The notes under the pieces were generated by a model that was given only the letters and a program-made list of their open reading frames with translations, searched no databases and had not been told where the DNA came from. DNA of 64,000 bases from Pseudomonas aylmerensis (GTDB lineage: Bacteria; Pseudomonadota; Gammaproteobacteria; Pseudomonadales; Pseudomonadaceae): the NCBI RefSeq assembly GCF_001702265.1, contig NZ_MAUE01000032.1:90030-154029 (forward strand). The letters run 5' to 3'. This document shows, one piece after another, positions 24,322 through 32,401 of the stretch (positions are counted from its first letter, which is position 1; every line of letters starts with the position of its first letter). The position numbers and the translations under genes are program-made.

Positions 24322-27168
24322 ATGGATAAGACCTACCAACCGCACGCTATTGAAACTTCCTGGTACCAGACCTGGGAGTCCGAGAATTATTTCGCTCCGC
24401 AAGGCGCGGGCGATTCCTACACCATCATGATTCCGCCACCGAACGTCACTGGCAGCCTGCACATGGGCCATGGCTTCAACAATGCGATCATGGATGCGTT
24501 GATCCGTTTCCGCCGCATGCAGGGCCGCAACACCCTGTGGCAGCCCGGCACCGACCACGCCGGCATCGCCACCCAGATGTTGGTGGAACGCCAACTCGAA
24601 GCCACCGGCCAGAACCGTCACGACCTCGGTCGCGAGAAATTCCTCGAGAAGATCTGGGAATGGAAAGACCAGTCCGGCGGCAACATCAGCCGTCAGATCC
24701 GTCGCCTGGGTTCGTCCGTCGACTGGAGCCGTGAGCGCTTCACCATGGATGACGGCCTGTCGGAAGCCGTGAAAGAAGCCTTCGTGCGCCTGCATGAAGA
24801 CGGCCTGATCTACCGCGGCAAGCGCCTGGTCAACTGGGACACCAAGTTGCACACGGCGATTTCCGACCTCGAAGTGGAAAACCACGACGAGAAAGGCTTC
24901 CTGTGGAACCTCAAGTACCCGCTGGCCGATGGCGCCAAGACCGCCGAAGGCAACGACTACCTGATCGTCGCCACCACCCGTCCGGAAACCATGCTCGGCG
25001 ACGCCGCCGTGGCCGTTAACCCGAACGATGAGCGCTACCAGGCACTGATCGGCAAGTTCGTCGAGCTGCCGCTGGTCGGCCGCCGCATCCCGATCATCGA
25101 GGATGATTACTGCGACCCCGAATTCGGCACCGGCTGCGTGAAAATCACCCCGGCCCACGACTTCAACGACTACGAAGTCGGCAAGCGTCACAACCTGCCG
25201 CTGCTGAACATCTTCGACAAGAACGCCGCTGTCCTGCCGGCCTGCCAGGTGTTCAACCTCGACGGCACGCTGAACGACAGCATCGACGGCAAGATCCCGG
25301 CCGAATACGCCGGCCTCGACCGCTTTGAAGCACGCAAGCAGATCGTTGCGGCCTTTGACGCCGCCGGCCTGCTGGTCAGCGTTGACGACCACGGCCTGAA
25401 AGTCCCGAAAGGCGACCGCTCCGGTACCGTGATCGAGCCGTGGCTGACCGACCAGTGGTACGTGTCGACCAAGCCGTTGGCTGAGCCGGCCATTGCTGCC
25501 GTGGAAGACGGCCGTATCCAGTTCGTGCCCAAGCAGTACGAAAACATGTACTTCTCGTGGATGCGCGACATCCAGGATTGGTGCATCAGCCGTCAGCTGT
25601 GGTGGGGCCACCGCATCCCGGCCTGGTACGACGAGTCGGGCAAGGTGTATGTCGGCCGCGACGAAGCCGAAGTGCGTGCCAAGCACAACCTGGGGGCTGA
25701 CGTTGCGCTGCAACAGGACAACGACGTGCTGGACACCTGGTTCAGCTCGGGCCTGTGGACCTTCTCGACCCTGGGCTGGCCGCAGCAGACCGAATTCCTG
25801 AAGAAATTCCATTCCACCGACGTGCTGGTCACCGGCTTCGACATCATTTTCTTCTGGGTTGCCCGGATGATCATGCTCACCATGCACCTGGTGAAGAACG
25901 AGGACGGCACGCCGCAGGTACCGTTCAAGACTGTGTACGTGCACGGCCTGGTGCGTGATGGCCAGGGCCAGAAGATGTCCAAGTCCAAGGGCAACGTCCT
26001 GGACCCGCTGGACATCATCGACGGCATCGACCTGGAAACCCTGGTGCAGAAACGCACCTCGGGCCTGATGCAGCCGAAACTGGCGAAGAAGATCGAGAAG
26101 CAGACCCGCGACGAATTCGCCGACGGCATCGCCAGCTACGGCACCGATGCCCTGCGCTTCACCTTCTGCTCGCTGGCGTCCACCGGTCGCGACATCAAGT
26201 TCGACATGGGCCGCGTCGAAGGCTATCGCAACTTCTGCAACAAGATCTGGAACGCCGCGCGCTACGTGCTGGACAAGGGCGAAGACTGTGGCCAGAACGG
26301 CGAAGCCTATGAGCTGAGCCTGGCTGACCGCTGGATCATCTCGCAGCTGCAGCGCACTGAAGCCGAAGTGACCCGCCAACTCGACCAGTTCCGTTTCGAC
26401 CTGGCCGCACAAGCCTTGTACGAGTTCATCTGGAACCAGTATTGCGACTGGTACCTGGAACTGTCCAAGCCAGTGCTGTGGGACGAAAACGCGCCGGTCG
26501 AACGCCAGCGCGGCACCCGTCGCACCCTGGTACGCGTATTGGAAGTGGCGCTGCGCCTGGCGCACCCGTTCATGCCGTTCATCACCGAAGAAATCTGGCA
26601 GCGCATCGCGCCGCTGGCCGGTATCGACGGCAAGACCATCATGCTGCAGCCTTGGCCGGTGGCCAATGAAGCACGCATCGATGAAGCCGCCGAAAGCGAC
26701 ATCGAGTGGCTCAAGACCCTGATGCTCGGCACGCGCAACATCCGCGCCGAAATGAACATCGGGCCGGGCAAGCCACTGGCCGTGTTCGTCAAGAACGCCA
26801 GCGCCGAAGACCAGCGTCGTCTCACCGAGAACGACGCCCTGCTCAAGAAGCTGGCGAAGCTGGAGTCGATCACTGTGTTGGCCGACGGCGCCGAAGCACC
26901 ACTGTCCGCCACCGCGCTGGTGGGCGACATGGAAGTGCTGGTGCCGATGGCCGGCCTGATCGACAAAGGTGCGGAACTCGCACGTCTCGACAAGGAAATC
27001 CTGCGCCTGCAAGGCGAAGTGCAGCGGGTGGGCGGCAAGCTGTCCAACGCGGCATTCGTCGACAAGGCGCCGGCCGAAGTGATCGAGAAGGAACGCGCCA
27101 AGCTGGCCGAGGCTGAACAAGCCCTGGGCAAGCTGGCGGAGCAACATGCGCGGATTTCCAGCCTGTAA
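24322..27168 (+). CDS. valS: Valyl-tRNA synthetase
   Basis: This is a class I aminoacyl-tRNA synthetase of 948 residues. It has HMGH at 47-50 (HIGH motif) and KMSKS at 551-555, the editing domain between them, the anticodon-binding domain, and the C-terminal coiled coil (LARLDKEILRLQGEVQRVGG) characteristic of ValRS. I chose the ATG at 24322 (MDKTYQPHAIETSWY); upstream in-frame codons come from the intergenic repeat. Confidence 0.97.
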   Translation: MDKTYQPHAIETSWYQTWESENYFAPQGAGDSYTIMIPPPNVTGSLHMGHGFNNAIMDALIRFRRMQGRNTLWQPGTDHAGIATQMLVERQLEATGQNRHDLGREKFLEKIWEWKDQSGGNISRQIRRLGSSVDWSRERFTMDDGLSEAVKEAFVRLHEDGLIYRGKRLVNWDTKLHTAISDLEVENHDEKGFLWNLKYPLADGAKTAEGNDYLIVATTRPETMLGDAAVAVNPNDERYQALIGKFVELPLVGRRIPIIEDDYCDPEFGTGCVKITPAHDFNDYEVGKRHNLPLLNIFDKNAAVLPACQVFNLDGTLNDSIDGKIPAEYAGLDRFEARKQIVAAFDAAGLLVSVDDHGLKVPKGDRSGTVIEPWLTDQWYVSTKPLAEPAIAAVEDGRIQFVPKQYENMYFSWMRDIQDWCISRQLWWGHRIPAWYDESGKVYVGRDEAEVRAKHNLGADVALQQDNDVLDTWFSSGLWTFSTLGWPQQTEFLKKFHSTDVLVTGFDIIFFWVARMIMLTMHLVKNEDGTPQVPFKTVYVHGLVRDGQGQKMSKSKGNVLDPLDIIDGIDLETLVQKRTSGLMQPKLAKKIEKQTRDEFADGIASYGTDALRFTFCSLASTGRDIKFDMGRVEGYRNFCNKIWNAARYVLDKGEDCGQNGEAYELSLADRWIISQLQRTEAEVTRQLDQFRFDLAAQALYEFIWNQYCDWYLELSKPVLWDENAPVERQRGTRRTLVRVLEVALRLAHPFMPFITEEIWQRIAPLAGIDGKTIMLQPWPVANEARIDEAAESDIEWLKTLMLGTRNIRAEMNIGPGKPLAVFVKNASAEDQRRLTENDALLKKLAKLESITVLADGAEAPLSATALVGDMEVLVPMAGLIDKGAELARLDKEILRLQGEVQRVGGKLSNAAFVDKAPAEVIEKERAKLAEAEQALGKLAEQHARISSL

Positions 27169-27184
27169 GGGTGCGAACCGTGTG

Positions 27185-27214
27185 AAAAAAGGGACCTTCG
27201 GGTCCCTTTTTTTT
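27185..27214 (+). terminator. Rho-independent terminator after valS
   Basis: The stem AAAGGGACC/GGTCCCTTT with a TTCG tetraloop is followed by a run of T, 16 bases after the valS stop. Confidence 0.93.
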
Positions 27215-27235
27215 GCCTTGAAAACCCAATCAATG

Positions 27236-27318
27236 TAGGCGCTGGCTTGCCGGCGATAGCATCACCTGGGTATGGCGGATGGACCGAGTCGCCAGCATCG
27301 CAGGCAAGCCAGCTCCCA
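27236..27318. repeat. Diverged REP pair (CCGGCTTGCCGG family)
   Basis: GCTGGCTTGCCGGCGAT and the imperfect complement ATCGCAGGCAAGCCAGC lie between valS and rlmF, 83 bases in total by alignment with the pair at 23247. Several arm positions are unpaired, so it looks older. Confidence 0.65.
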
Positions 27319-27385
27319 GATTTGAACGAGTTGGCCTCAGGATGTGTGACAATGCCCACCACTTTGAGCCAACACCAGAATCAAC

Positions 27386-28402
27386 ATGACCGCCCCCAGC
27401 ACGCCAAAACCTCCGCGCAAGAAGCCTAAAACCGCCACCCCGGCCAAGCCCGTGGTACCGCGCAAAGAGGCCACCCTGCACCCGCGCAACCGCCACACAG
27501 GCCGCTACGACTTCCCGGCGCTGATCAAGACCACGCCGGAACTGGCGCAATTCGTGATCATCAACCCGTACGGCAAGGAAAGTATCGACTTCGCCAGCCC
27601 GGACGCGGTGCGAGTGTTCAACCGCGCGCTGCTGAAAAGCTTCTATGGCATCCAGCACTGGGACATCCCGGCCGATTACCTGTGCCCACCGGTGCCGGGG
27701 CGTGCCGACTACGTGCACTTCCTCGCCGACCTGCTGGCCAGCGGCAATGACGGCAAGATCCCGCGCGGTTCGATCGTCAAGGTGCTGGACATCGGCATGG
27801 GCGCCAACTGCGTCTACCCGCTGATTGGCTACATGGAGTACCGCTGGAACTTCCTCGGTTCGGAGGTCGACCCTACCGCCGTGGCCGCCGCCAAGGCCAT
27901 CGTGCAGTCCAACGACCTGAGCAAGGTCATCCAGCTGCGCCAGCAAACCAACCCCAAGCAGATCCTGCTGAACCTGCTGGAGCCGGGTGAGCGCTTTGAC
28001 CTGACCATGTGCAACCCGCCGTTCCACGCGTCCATGGACGAAGCCACCAAGGGCAGCGAGCGCAAGTGGCGCGCCCTGGGCAAGGCGGACCCCAAGCGCA
28101 AGTTGCCGGTACTGAACTTCGGCGGCCAATCGGCCGAGTTGTGGTGTGAAGGCGGCGAGGCGCGGTTTGTGACGCAGCTGATTGCCGAGAGTGCGCATTT
28201 TGCCCACAAGGTGTTGTGGTTCAGCACACTTGTGTCAAAAGCGTCGAACTTGCCCGCGATCGAGACAGCCCTGAAAAAGGCTGGCGTGCTGGAAAGCCAG
28301 GTGGTGGAAATGTCCCAGGGGCAGAAGCAAAGCCGCTTCGTGGCCTGGACTTTCCAGACCAAGAACGAACAGCAAATCTGGCGCCAGCGCTGGGTTCGCT
28401 AG
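27386..28402 (+). CDS. rlmF: 23S rRNA (adenine(1618)-N6)-methyltransferase RlmF
   Basis: RlmF methylates A1618 of 23S rRNA. The 338-residue protein has a basic, proline/lysine-rich N-terminus, the family segment HPRNRHTGRYDFPAL, a SAM-binding loop LDIGMGANCVYPLIG, and the adenine-methyltransferase motif NPPF. It stands alone, bounded by the valS terminator and a bidirectional terminator shared with hupN. Confidence 0.93.
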   Translation: MTAPSTPKPPRKKPKTATPAKPVVPRKEATLHPRNRHTGRYDFPALIKTTPELAQFVIINPYGKESIDFASPDAVRVFNRALLKSFYGIQHWDIPADYLCPPVPGRADYVHFLADLLASGNDGKIPRGSIVKVLDIGMGANCVYPLIGYMEYRWNFLGSEVDPTAVAAAKAIVQSNDLSKVIQLRQQTNPKQILLNLLEPGERFDLTMCNPPFHASMDEATKGSERKWRALGKADPKRKLPVLNFGGQSAELWCEGGEARFVTQLIAESAHFAHKVLWFSTLVSKASNLPAIETALKKAGVLESQVVEMSQGQKQSRFVAWTFQTKNEQQIWRQRWVR

Positions 28403-28425
28403 GACCGGCAACAAATCGCAGGCAA

Positions 28426-28467
28426 CAAAAAACCGTGCCCGGATCGCTCCGGAGCACGGTTTTTTTT
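28426..28467. terminator. Bidirectional terminator between rlmF and hupN
   Basis: A long stem AACCGTGC...GCACGGTT, flanked by A6 on the left and T8 on the right, lies between two convergent genes, so it can serve both. Confidence 0.92.
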
Positions 28468-28475
28468 GCTGCGTC

Positions 28476-28757
28476 TTACTTGTTAACAGCGTCGGTCAGG
28501 CCTTTGGCCACAACCAGCTTGATAACTTTCTTGGCAGCGATTTCGATGGCAGCGCCAGTCGAAGGGTTACGGCCAGTACGGGCAGGACGCTCGGTCACTT
28601 TCAGTTTGCCAACGCCTGGCAGAGTGATTTCGCCGCCGTTTTCCAGCTGGTCAGCAACAACTTGGCTCAGTTGGTCCAGCAGAGCGCGCACGGTAGTTTT
28701 CGGTGCGTCTACTGCTTCAGCCAGGTCAGCGATCAGTTGGTCTTTAGTAATAGCCAT
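28476..28757 (-). CDS. hupN: HU-family DNA-binding protein (HupN type)
   Basis: The 93-residue protein is an HU-type nucleoid protein that bends DNA. It has the family arm segment LPGVGKLKVTERPARTGRNPSTGAAIEI. The position, divergent from ndpA, matches the third HU gene of P. putida (hupN), not the clpX/lon-linked hupB. Codon use is typical of a highly expressed gene. AAGGAA precedes the ATG. Confidence 0.9.
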   Translation of the reverse strand: MAITKDQLIADLAEAVDAPKTTVRALLDQLSQVVADQLENGGEITLPGVGKLKVTERPARTGRNPSTGAAIEIAAKKVIKLVVAKGLTDAVNK

Positions 28758-29154
28758 TGTGGTGTTCCTTCCCTATCAAATTCATATGGATTGCAGAGTG
28801 CAGTGTCAGCCGTCGAGCCTGGCCGTCATGGCCTGGCACCCCCGGCTATAACCACGGAGATCGGGGTTATAGATGCTTGAAACGGGGATTGGTTCGACCT
28901 GACAGATGCTGAATGCACGCTTATCGCCGAGACTTGGCGTAAGACGGGGCAAAACTAGCACAGAGACGGGGAAATATCCGCTTCTACCTACCCATTTGGT
29001 CAGCTTTATCGCTCTAAACCGTGAAAAAAAGGCATATGCCCCGTCGGAGAGCCTGCAAAATGCCCTTCGACAGGTGTCTTGGCCAATGGGTGCGGTACAC
29101 TGGGCGACTTTTCGGGGAGGCCAACCGCTCCCCGCTCAACCAGCCGAGAAGCCT
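28758..29154. promoter_or_regulatory. Divergent promoter region of hupN and ndpA
   Basis: About 397 bases between two nucleoid-protein genes. An inverted repeat CTATAACC/GGTTATAG (28846-28872, 11-base spacer) lies about 90 bases upstream of hupN and could be an operator. The rest shows no gene I can support; a frame extending ndpA upstream to 28906 lacks family similarity. Confidence 0.45.
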
Positions 29155-30159
29155 ATGCCGATCCGTCATTGCATCGTCCACCTGATCGACAAAAAACCCG
29201 ACGGCACACCCGCAGTTCTCCACGCCCGCGACTCCGAACTCGCCGAGTCGGCCGCCATCGAGAACATGCTTGCCGACCTCAACGAGAGCTACAACGCCAA
29301 ACAAGGCAAGGCCTGGGGTTTCTTCCATGCCGAGTCCGGCGCGCACCCGTTCAGCGGCTGGTTGAAGGAATATTTCGACGGTGGCCAGGATTTCACCACC
29401 TTCAGCCGCACCGCTGTCGAGCACCTGCAAAAGCTGATGGAGGAGTCCAACCTGTCCACCGGCGGCCACGTGCTGTTTGCCCACTACCAGCAAGGCATGA
29501 CCGATTACCTGGCCATCGCCCTGCTGCACCACAGTGAAGGCGTGGCGGTGACCGACGAGCTGGACGTGACCCCCTCGCGCCACCTCGACCTGGGCCAGTT
29601 GCACCTGGCGGCGCGCATCAACGTCTCCGAGTGGCAGAACAACAAGCAGTCCAAGCAGTACATCTCGTTTATCAAAGGCAAGAACGGCAAGAAGGTCTCG
29701 GAGTACTTCCGCGACTTCATCGGCTGCCAGGAAGGTGTCGACGGCCCGGGCGAGACGCGCACCCTGCTCAAGGCCTTCAGCGACTTCGTCGAAAGCGAAG
29801 ACTTGCCGGACGAGTCCGCCCGCGAGAAAACCAAGACCCTGGTCGATTACGCCAGCAGCCAGGCCAAGCTCGGCGAGCCGATGGGCCTTGAAGAATTATC
29901 GGGTTTGATCGATGAAGATCGGCCAAAGGCGTTCTACGACCACATCCGCAACAAGGACTACGGCCTGTCGCCGGAAATCCCGGCGGATAAGCGCACTCTC
30001 AACCAGTTCCGCCGTTTCACCGGACGCGCCGAGGGCCTGTCCATCAGCTTTGAAGCGCACCTGCTGGGCGACAAGATCGAGTACGACGAAGCCGCTGGCA
30101 CCTTGATCATCAAGGGCCTGCCAACGCAATTGACCGATCAGCTCAAGCGCCGTAACTGA
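29155..30159 (+). CDS. ndpA: Nucleoid-associated protein NdpA/YejK
   Basis: From the ATG at 29155 (MPIRHCIVHLIDKK) this is a 334-residue member of the YejK/NdpA family, found associated with the nucleoid in gammaproteobacteria. Recognisable segments include GGHVLFAHYQQG, YLAIALLHHSEG and the conserved DFIGCQEGVDGPGETRTL. The upstream frame to 28906 is rejected. Its stop overlaps the next start by one base. Confidence 0.93.
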   Translation: MPIRHCIVHLIDKKPDGTPAVLHARDSELAESAAIENMLADLNESYNAKQGKAWGFFHAESGAHPFSGWLKEYFDGGQDFTTFSRTAVEHLQKLMEESNLSTGGHVLFAHYQQGMTDYLAIALLHHSEGVAVTDELDVTPSRHLDLGQLHLAARINVSEWQNNKQSKQYISFIKGKNGKKVSEYFRDFIGCQEGVDGPGETRTLLKAFSDFVESEDLPDESAREKTKTLVDYASSQAKLGEPMGLEELSGLIDEDRPKAFYDHIRNKDYGLSPEIPADKRTLNQFRRFTGRAEGLSISFEAHLLGDKIEYDEAAGTLIIKGLPTQLTDQLKRRN

Positions 30160-30512
30160 TGCTCGGCGGGGTTTTCAAGAAAGTCCTGCTGGTGTTGCTG
30201 GTGGTCGTGGTGATCCAGAACTGGGGCAAGATCGAGCGGGTGTTCAACCCTTCGCAGGTGGCGCCCGAACACCTGCGTGAGTCAGCGCAGGTGGTGCTCT
30301 ACACCACCGAGTGGTGCGGCTACTGCAAGCAGATTCGCCGCTTCCTCGACCAGAAAGCCATTCCCTACCAGGCGTTTGATATCGAAAAGGACGCCCAAGC
30401 CCGCAAGGCGTATGAGGCGCTGGGCGGCGGCGGAATTCCGTTTGTGGCGGTGAACGGCACGCTGATCCGCGAATACAGCCCCGAGAAAATCATGGCGGCG
30501 CTGACTCAGTAA
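30159..30512 (+). CDS. Membrane-anchored glutaredoxin-like protein
   Basis: The 117-residue protein has an N-terminal hydrophobic helix (KKVLLVLLVVVVIQNW) followed by a glutaredoxin fold with the redox motif CGYC (TTEWCGYCKQI) and the cis-proline GGIPFVAV. The anchor would place the domain at the membrane, either side being possible from sequence. It overlaps ndpA by one base (TGATG), so the two are coupled. The reason for pairing with a nucleoid protein is unknown. Confidence 0.87.
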   Translation: MLGGVFKKVLLVLLVVVVIQNWGKIERVFNPSQVAPEHLRESAQVVLYTTEWCGYCKQIRRFLDQKAIPYQAFDIEKDAQARKAYEALGGGGIPFVAVNGTLIREYSPEKIMAALTQ

Positions 30513-31490
30513 TCAGCGCACCACGATCATCCGGCCCAGCAGCTGGTGTTGTTCAAACCCCAGCACCGCCTGCAAGGCATTCAATACGGCTTGCGGGTCC
30601 TTGCTCGGGAAGCTGCCGCTGACGCGCTTGGCGCCCATCTCTTCGTTGAGCAACAGGATGCGGCCAGGGTAGTAGCGGCCCAGATCCTTGAGCACGTCCG
30701 CCAGCGGCGCCTTGTAATAGTTGAGCCAGCCGTCGCGCCACGCCAGGCGTGACTCGCTGTCGACCGCATGCAGGGGCTCTGCGATGCCATCGACGTAGGC
30801 CACTTGCTGGCCTGCCGTGAGTATTTGCTGCTGGCCCTGCTTCGACGGCGTCACCCCAACCCGCCCCGACAACACCGTCACCTGGGCCCCCGCCGGTTGC
30901 AGGCGCACTTCAAACTGCGTGCCCAACACCCGCGCCTCGCCACTGCCCGCCCCCACGACAAACGACTGGCCGGTGTGGGCCACGCGGAAAAATCCTGCGC
31001 CTCGACGTAGCTGGATATGCCGCTCGCCGTGGCTGAAATCCACGGCGATGGCGCTGTCGGCATCCAGGGTTACCTGGGATTGATCGGCCAGGGTGATGGT
31101 CTTCACCTCGCCTGGCGCGGTCACGTAGTCGGCGCCGAAGTCATCGACCCAGCGCGAAGGCTGCCAGCCAGCGCCCATCGACACCATCACCAGCAAGCAC
31201 GCGGCCATGGCCATGGCGCCGGACCAGCGCAGCACTCGCGAACGCGTCGGAGTGTTCATCGCATTCAGGTAGCCCTGCAGCGCCAGGGCGTCTTCGTCCG
31301 CCAGCTTGCGCGCTGGCACTTCGCTCAGTTCCCACAGGACCTGGGCCTGGGAATAGGCCTCGACGTGCGCGGGGTCGGCGCGCAACCAGCGGCTGAACGT
31401 GGCCTGGTCGCCGCTGCTGGGTTGATCATGCAGCAGGCTCAGCCAGGCGAGAGCGGCCTGTTCCTGGTCGGGCGTGGGGCTGGCGTTCAC
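30513..31490 (-). CDS. FecR-family anti-sigma/sigma-regulator protein (second pair)
   Basis: The 325-residue protein has the N-terminal cytoplasmic sigma-binding domain (DQATFSRWLRADPAHVEAY), a single membrane helix (AMAACLLVMVSMGAGW), the periplasmic FecR domain, and a C-terminal STN-like part (LADVLKDLGRYYPGRI). It starts with GTG, overlapping the sigma-factor stop by four bases. Such proteins relay occupancy of a TonB receptor to the sigma factor. No receptor gene is adjacent: the next gene downstream is a convergent glutaredoxin ending one base away. Confidence 0.9.
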   Translation of the reverse strand: MNASPTPDQEQAALAWLSLLHDQPSSGDQATFSRWLRADPAHVEAYSQAQVLWELSEVPARKLADEDALALQGYLNAMNTPTRSRVLRWSGAMAMAACLLVMVSMGAGWQPSRWVDDFGADYVTAPGEVKTITLADQSQVTLDADSAIAVDFSHGERHIQLRRGAGFFRVAHTGQSFVVGAGSGEARVLGTQFEVRLQPAGAQVTVLSGRVGVTPSKQGQQQILTAGQQVAYVDGIAEPLHAVDSESRLAWRDGWLNYYKAPLADVLKDLGRYYPGRILLLNEEMGAKRVSGSFPSKDPQAVLNALQAVLGFEQHQLLGRMIVVR

Positions 31491-32065
31491 GGTGCTTTCC
31501 CTGGCGTGCGTGGGGGTGAGGGTTCGCGAAGGCTGGCCTTGCAGGCTTCGAGGGCACGCATCATATGTTTTTCCACGGCACTTTGGGACAAGCCCATCGC
31601 CTTGGCGATCTGTGCGTATTTGCGGCCATGGATGCGGTTGAGCAGGAAGATCTGTCGGGTGCGCTCCGGCAAGCTGCGCAGCGCGGCCTCGACATGGCGC
31701 AGGTCATTGCCCGCTTCCAGTGCAGCCTGGGGCTCGCAGCCCTGGTTATCCTGCTGTTCGGGCAACCAGCCCTCGCTGCTGCGCACCCGCGCGCCTTCGC
31801 TGCGCAAGTGGTCGATGGCGATGTTGCCAGCGCAGCGCAACAGGTAGGTGCTGAGTTCTTCGACCTGCACCAGCGGCCGGCGCCAGAAACGCAGGAACAA
31901 GTCCTGCACCAGGTCTGCCGCCGTCGCACGGCAACCGACGCGGCGGCTGACCAGGGCTTCCATCTGCGAACGCTGGGACAGGAACACTTGCAGAAAATGC
32001 GCACGCCCGCCCGCCGCTTCAGCGTGCTGGCTGTCCGGGGATTCGGGCGGCGTGCTGATCATCAT
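31487..32065 (-). CDS. FecI-type ECF sigma factor (second pair)
   Basis: This 192-residue sigma-70 family protein has region 2 (AADLVQDLFLRFW and YLLRCAGNIAIDHLRSE) and region 4 (LPERTRQIFLLNRIHGRKYAQIAKAMGLSQSAVEKHM), with no region 3, as in iron-starvation sigmas. It follows the DUF3325 gene by nine bases and overlaps the FecR-type gene. It should direct transcription of a ferric-siderophore receptor located elsewhere. Confidence 0.92.
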   Translation of the reverse strand: MMISTPPESPDSQHAEAAGGRAHFLQVFLSQRSQMEALVSRRVGCRATAADLVQDLFLRFWRRPLVQVEELSTYLLRCAGNIAIDHLRSEGARVRSSEGWLPEQQDNQGCEPQAALEAGNDLRHVEAALRSLPERTRQIFLLNRIHGRKYAQIAKAMGLSQSAVEKHMMRALEACKASLREPSPPRTPGKAP

Positions 32066-32074
32066 GGCTGGGGC

Positions 32075-32401
32075 TCAGAGGGTGGCGAAGGCCGCGACGG
32101 GGCTGGCCAGCAGTCCGACGCCCGCCAGGATCAAGGCCAGCCTTGGCCGATACGGCAACAACAGCACCAGCAGCAGTGCGCTGAGCATCAACACGGCGCA
32201 CCACTCCACCAGGCCCTGGCCCCAACCGGCGATGCTCACGGCCGGCCAGATCGACACACTCAACAGCAACCAGCCGATCACCCGCAGCCCCATACGCCGA
32301 CGCGCCGAAGGCTTGCTGTGGAGCAATTCGCCATGATGACGGTCGGTGGACAGGCACAAGGCAGTGAAACCGGCGTAGCACATCAACAGGGCGAGCAGCA
32401 T
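32075..32401 (-). CDS. DUF3325 membrane protein
   Basis: From the ATG at 32401 (MLLALLMCYAGFTALCLSTDRHH) the protein has 108 residues and three to four membrane helices. Its stop-start overlap with the PepSY gene (ATGA) implies coupling. DUF3325, PepSY and DUF3649 genes recur together beside iron-uptake receptors in pseudomonads; the exact role of DUF3325 is unknown. Confidence 0.85.
   Translation of the reverse strand: MLLALLMCYAGFTALCLSTDRHHGELLHSKPSARRRMGLRVIGWLLLSVSIWPAVSIAGWGQGLVEWCAVLMLSALLLVLLLPYRPRLALILAGVGLLASPVAAFATL

Noticed and set aside
24133..27147. A 1004-codon open frame on the minus strand opposite valS
   Set aside because: It is the antisense shadow of a high-GC gene with strong codon bias; the translation is rich in His, Gln, Val and low-complexity and shows no family motifs, whereas valS on the plus strand has all synthetase motifs.
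28906..29154. An upstream extension of ndpA to 28906
   Set aside because: The extra 83 codons show no similarity to the family and contain promoter-like AT-rich DNA; the start at 29155 matches the known N-terminus.
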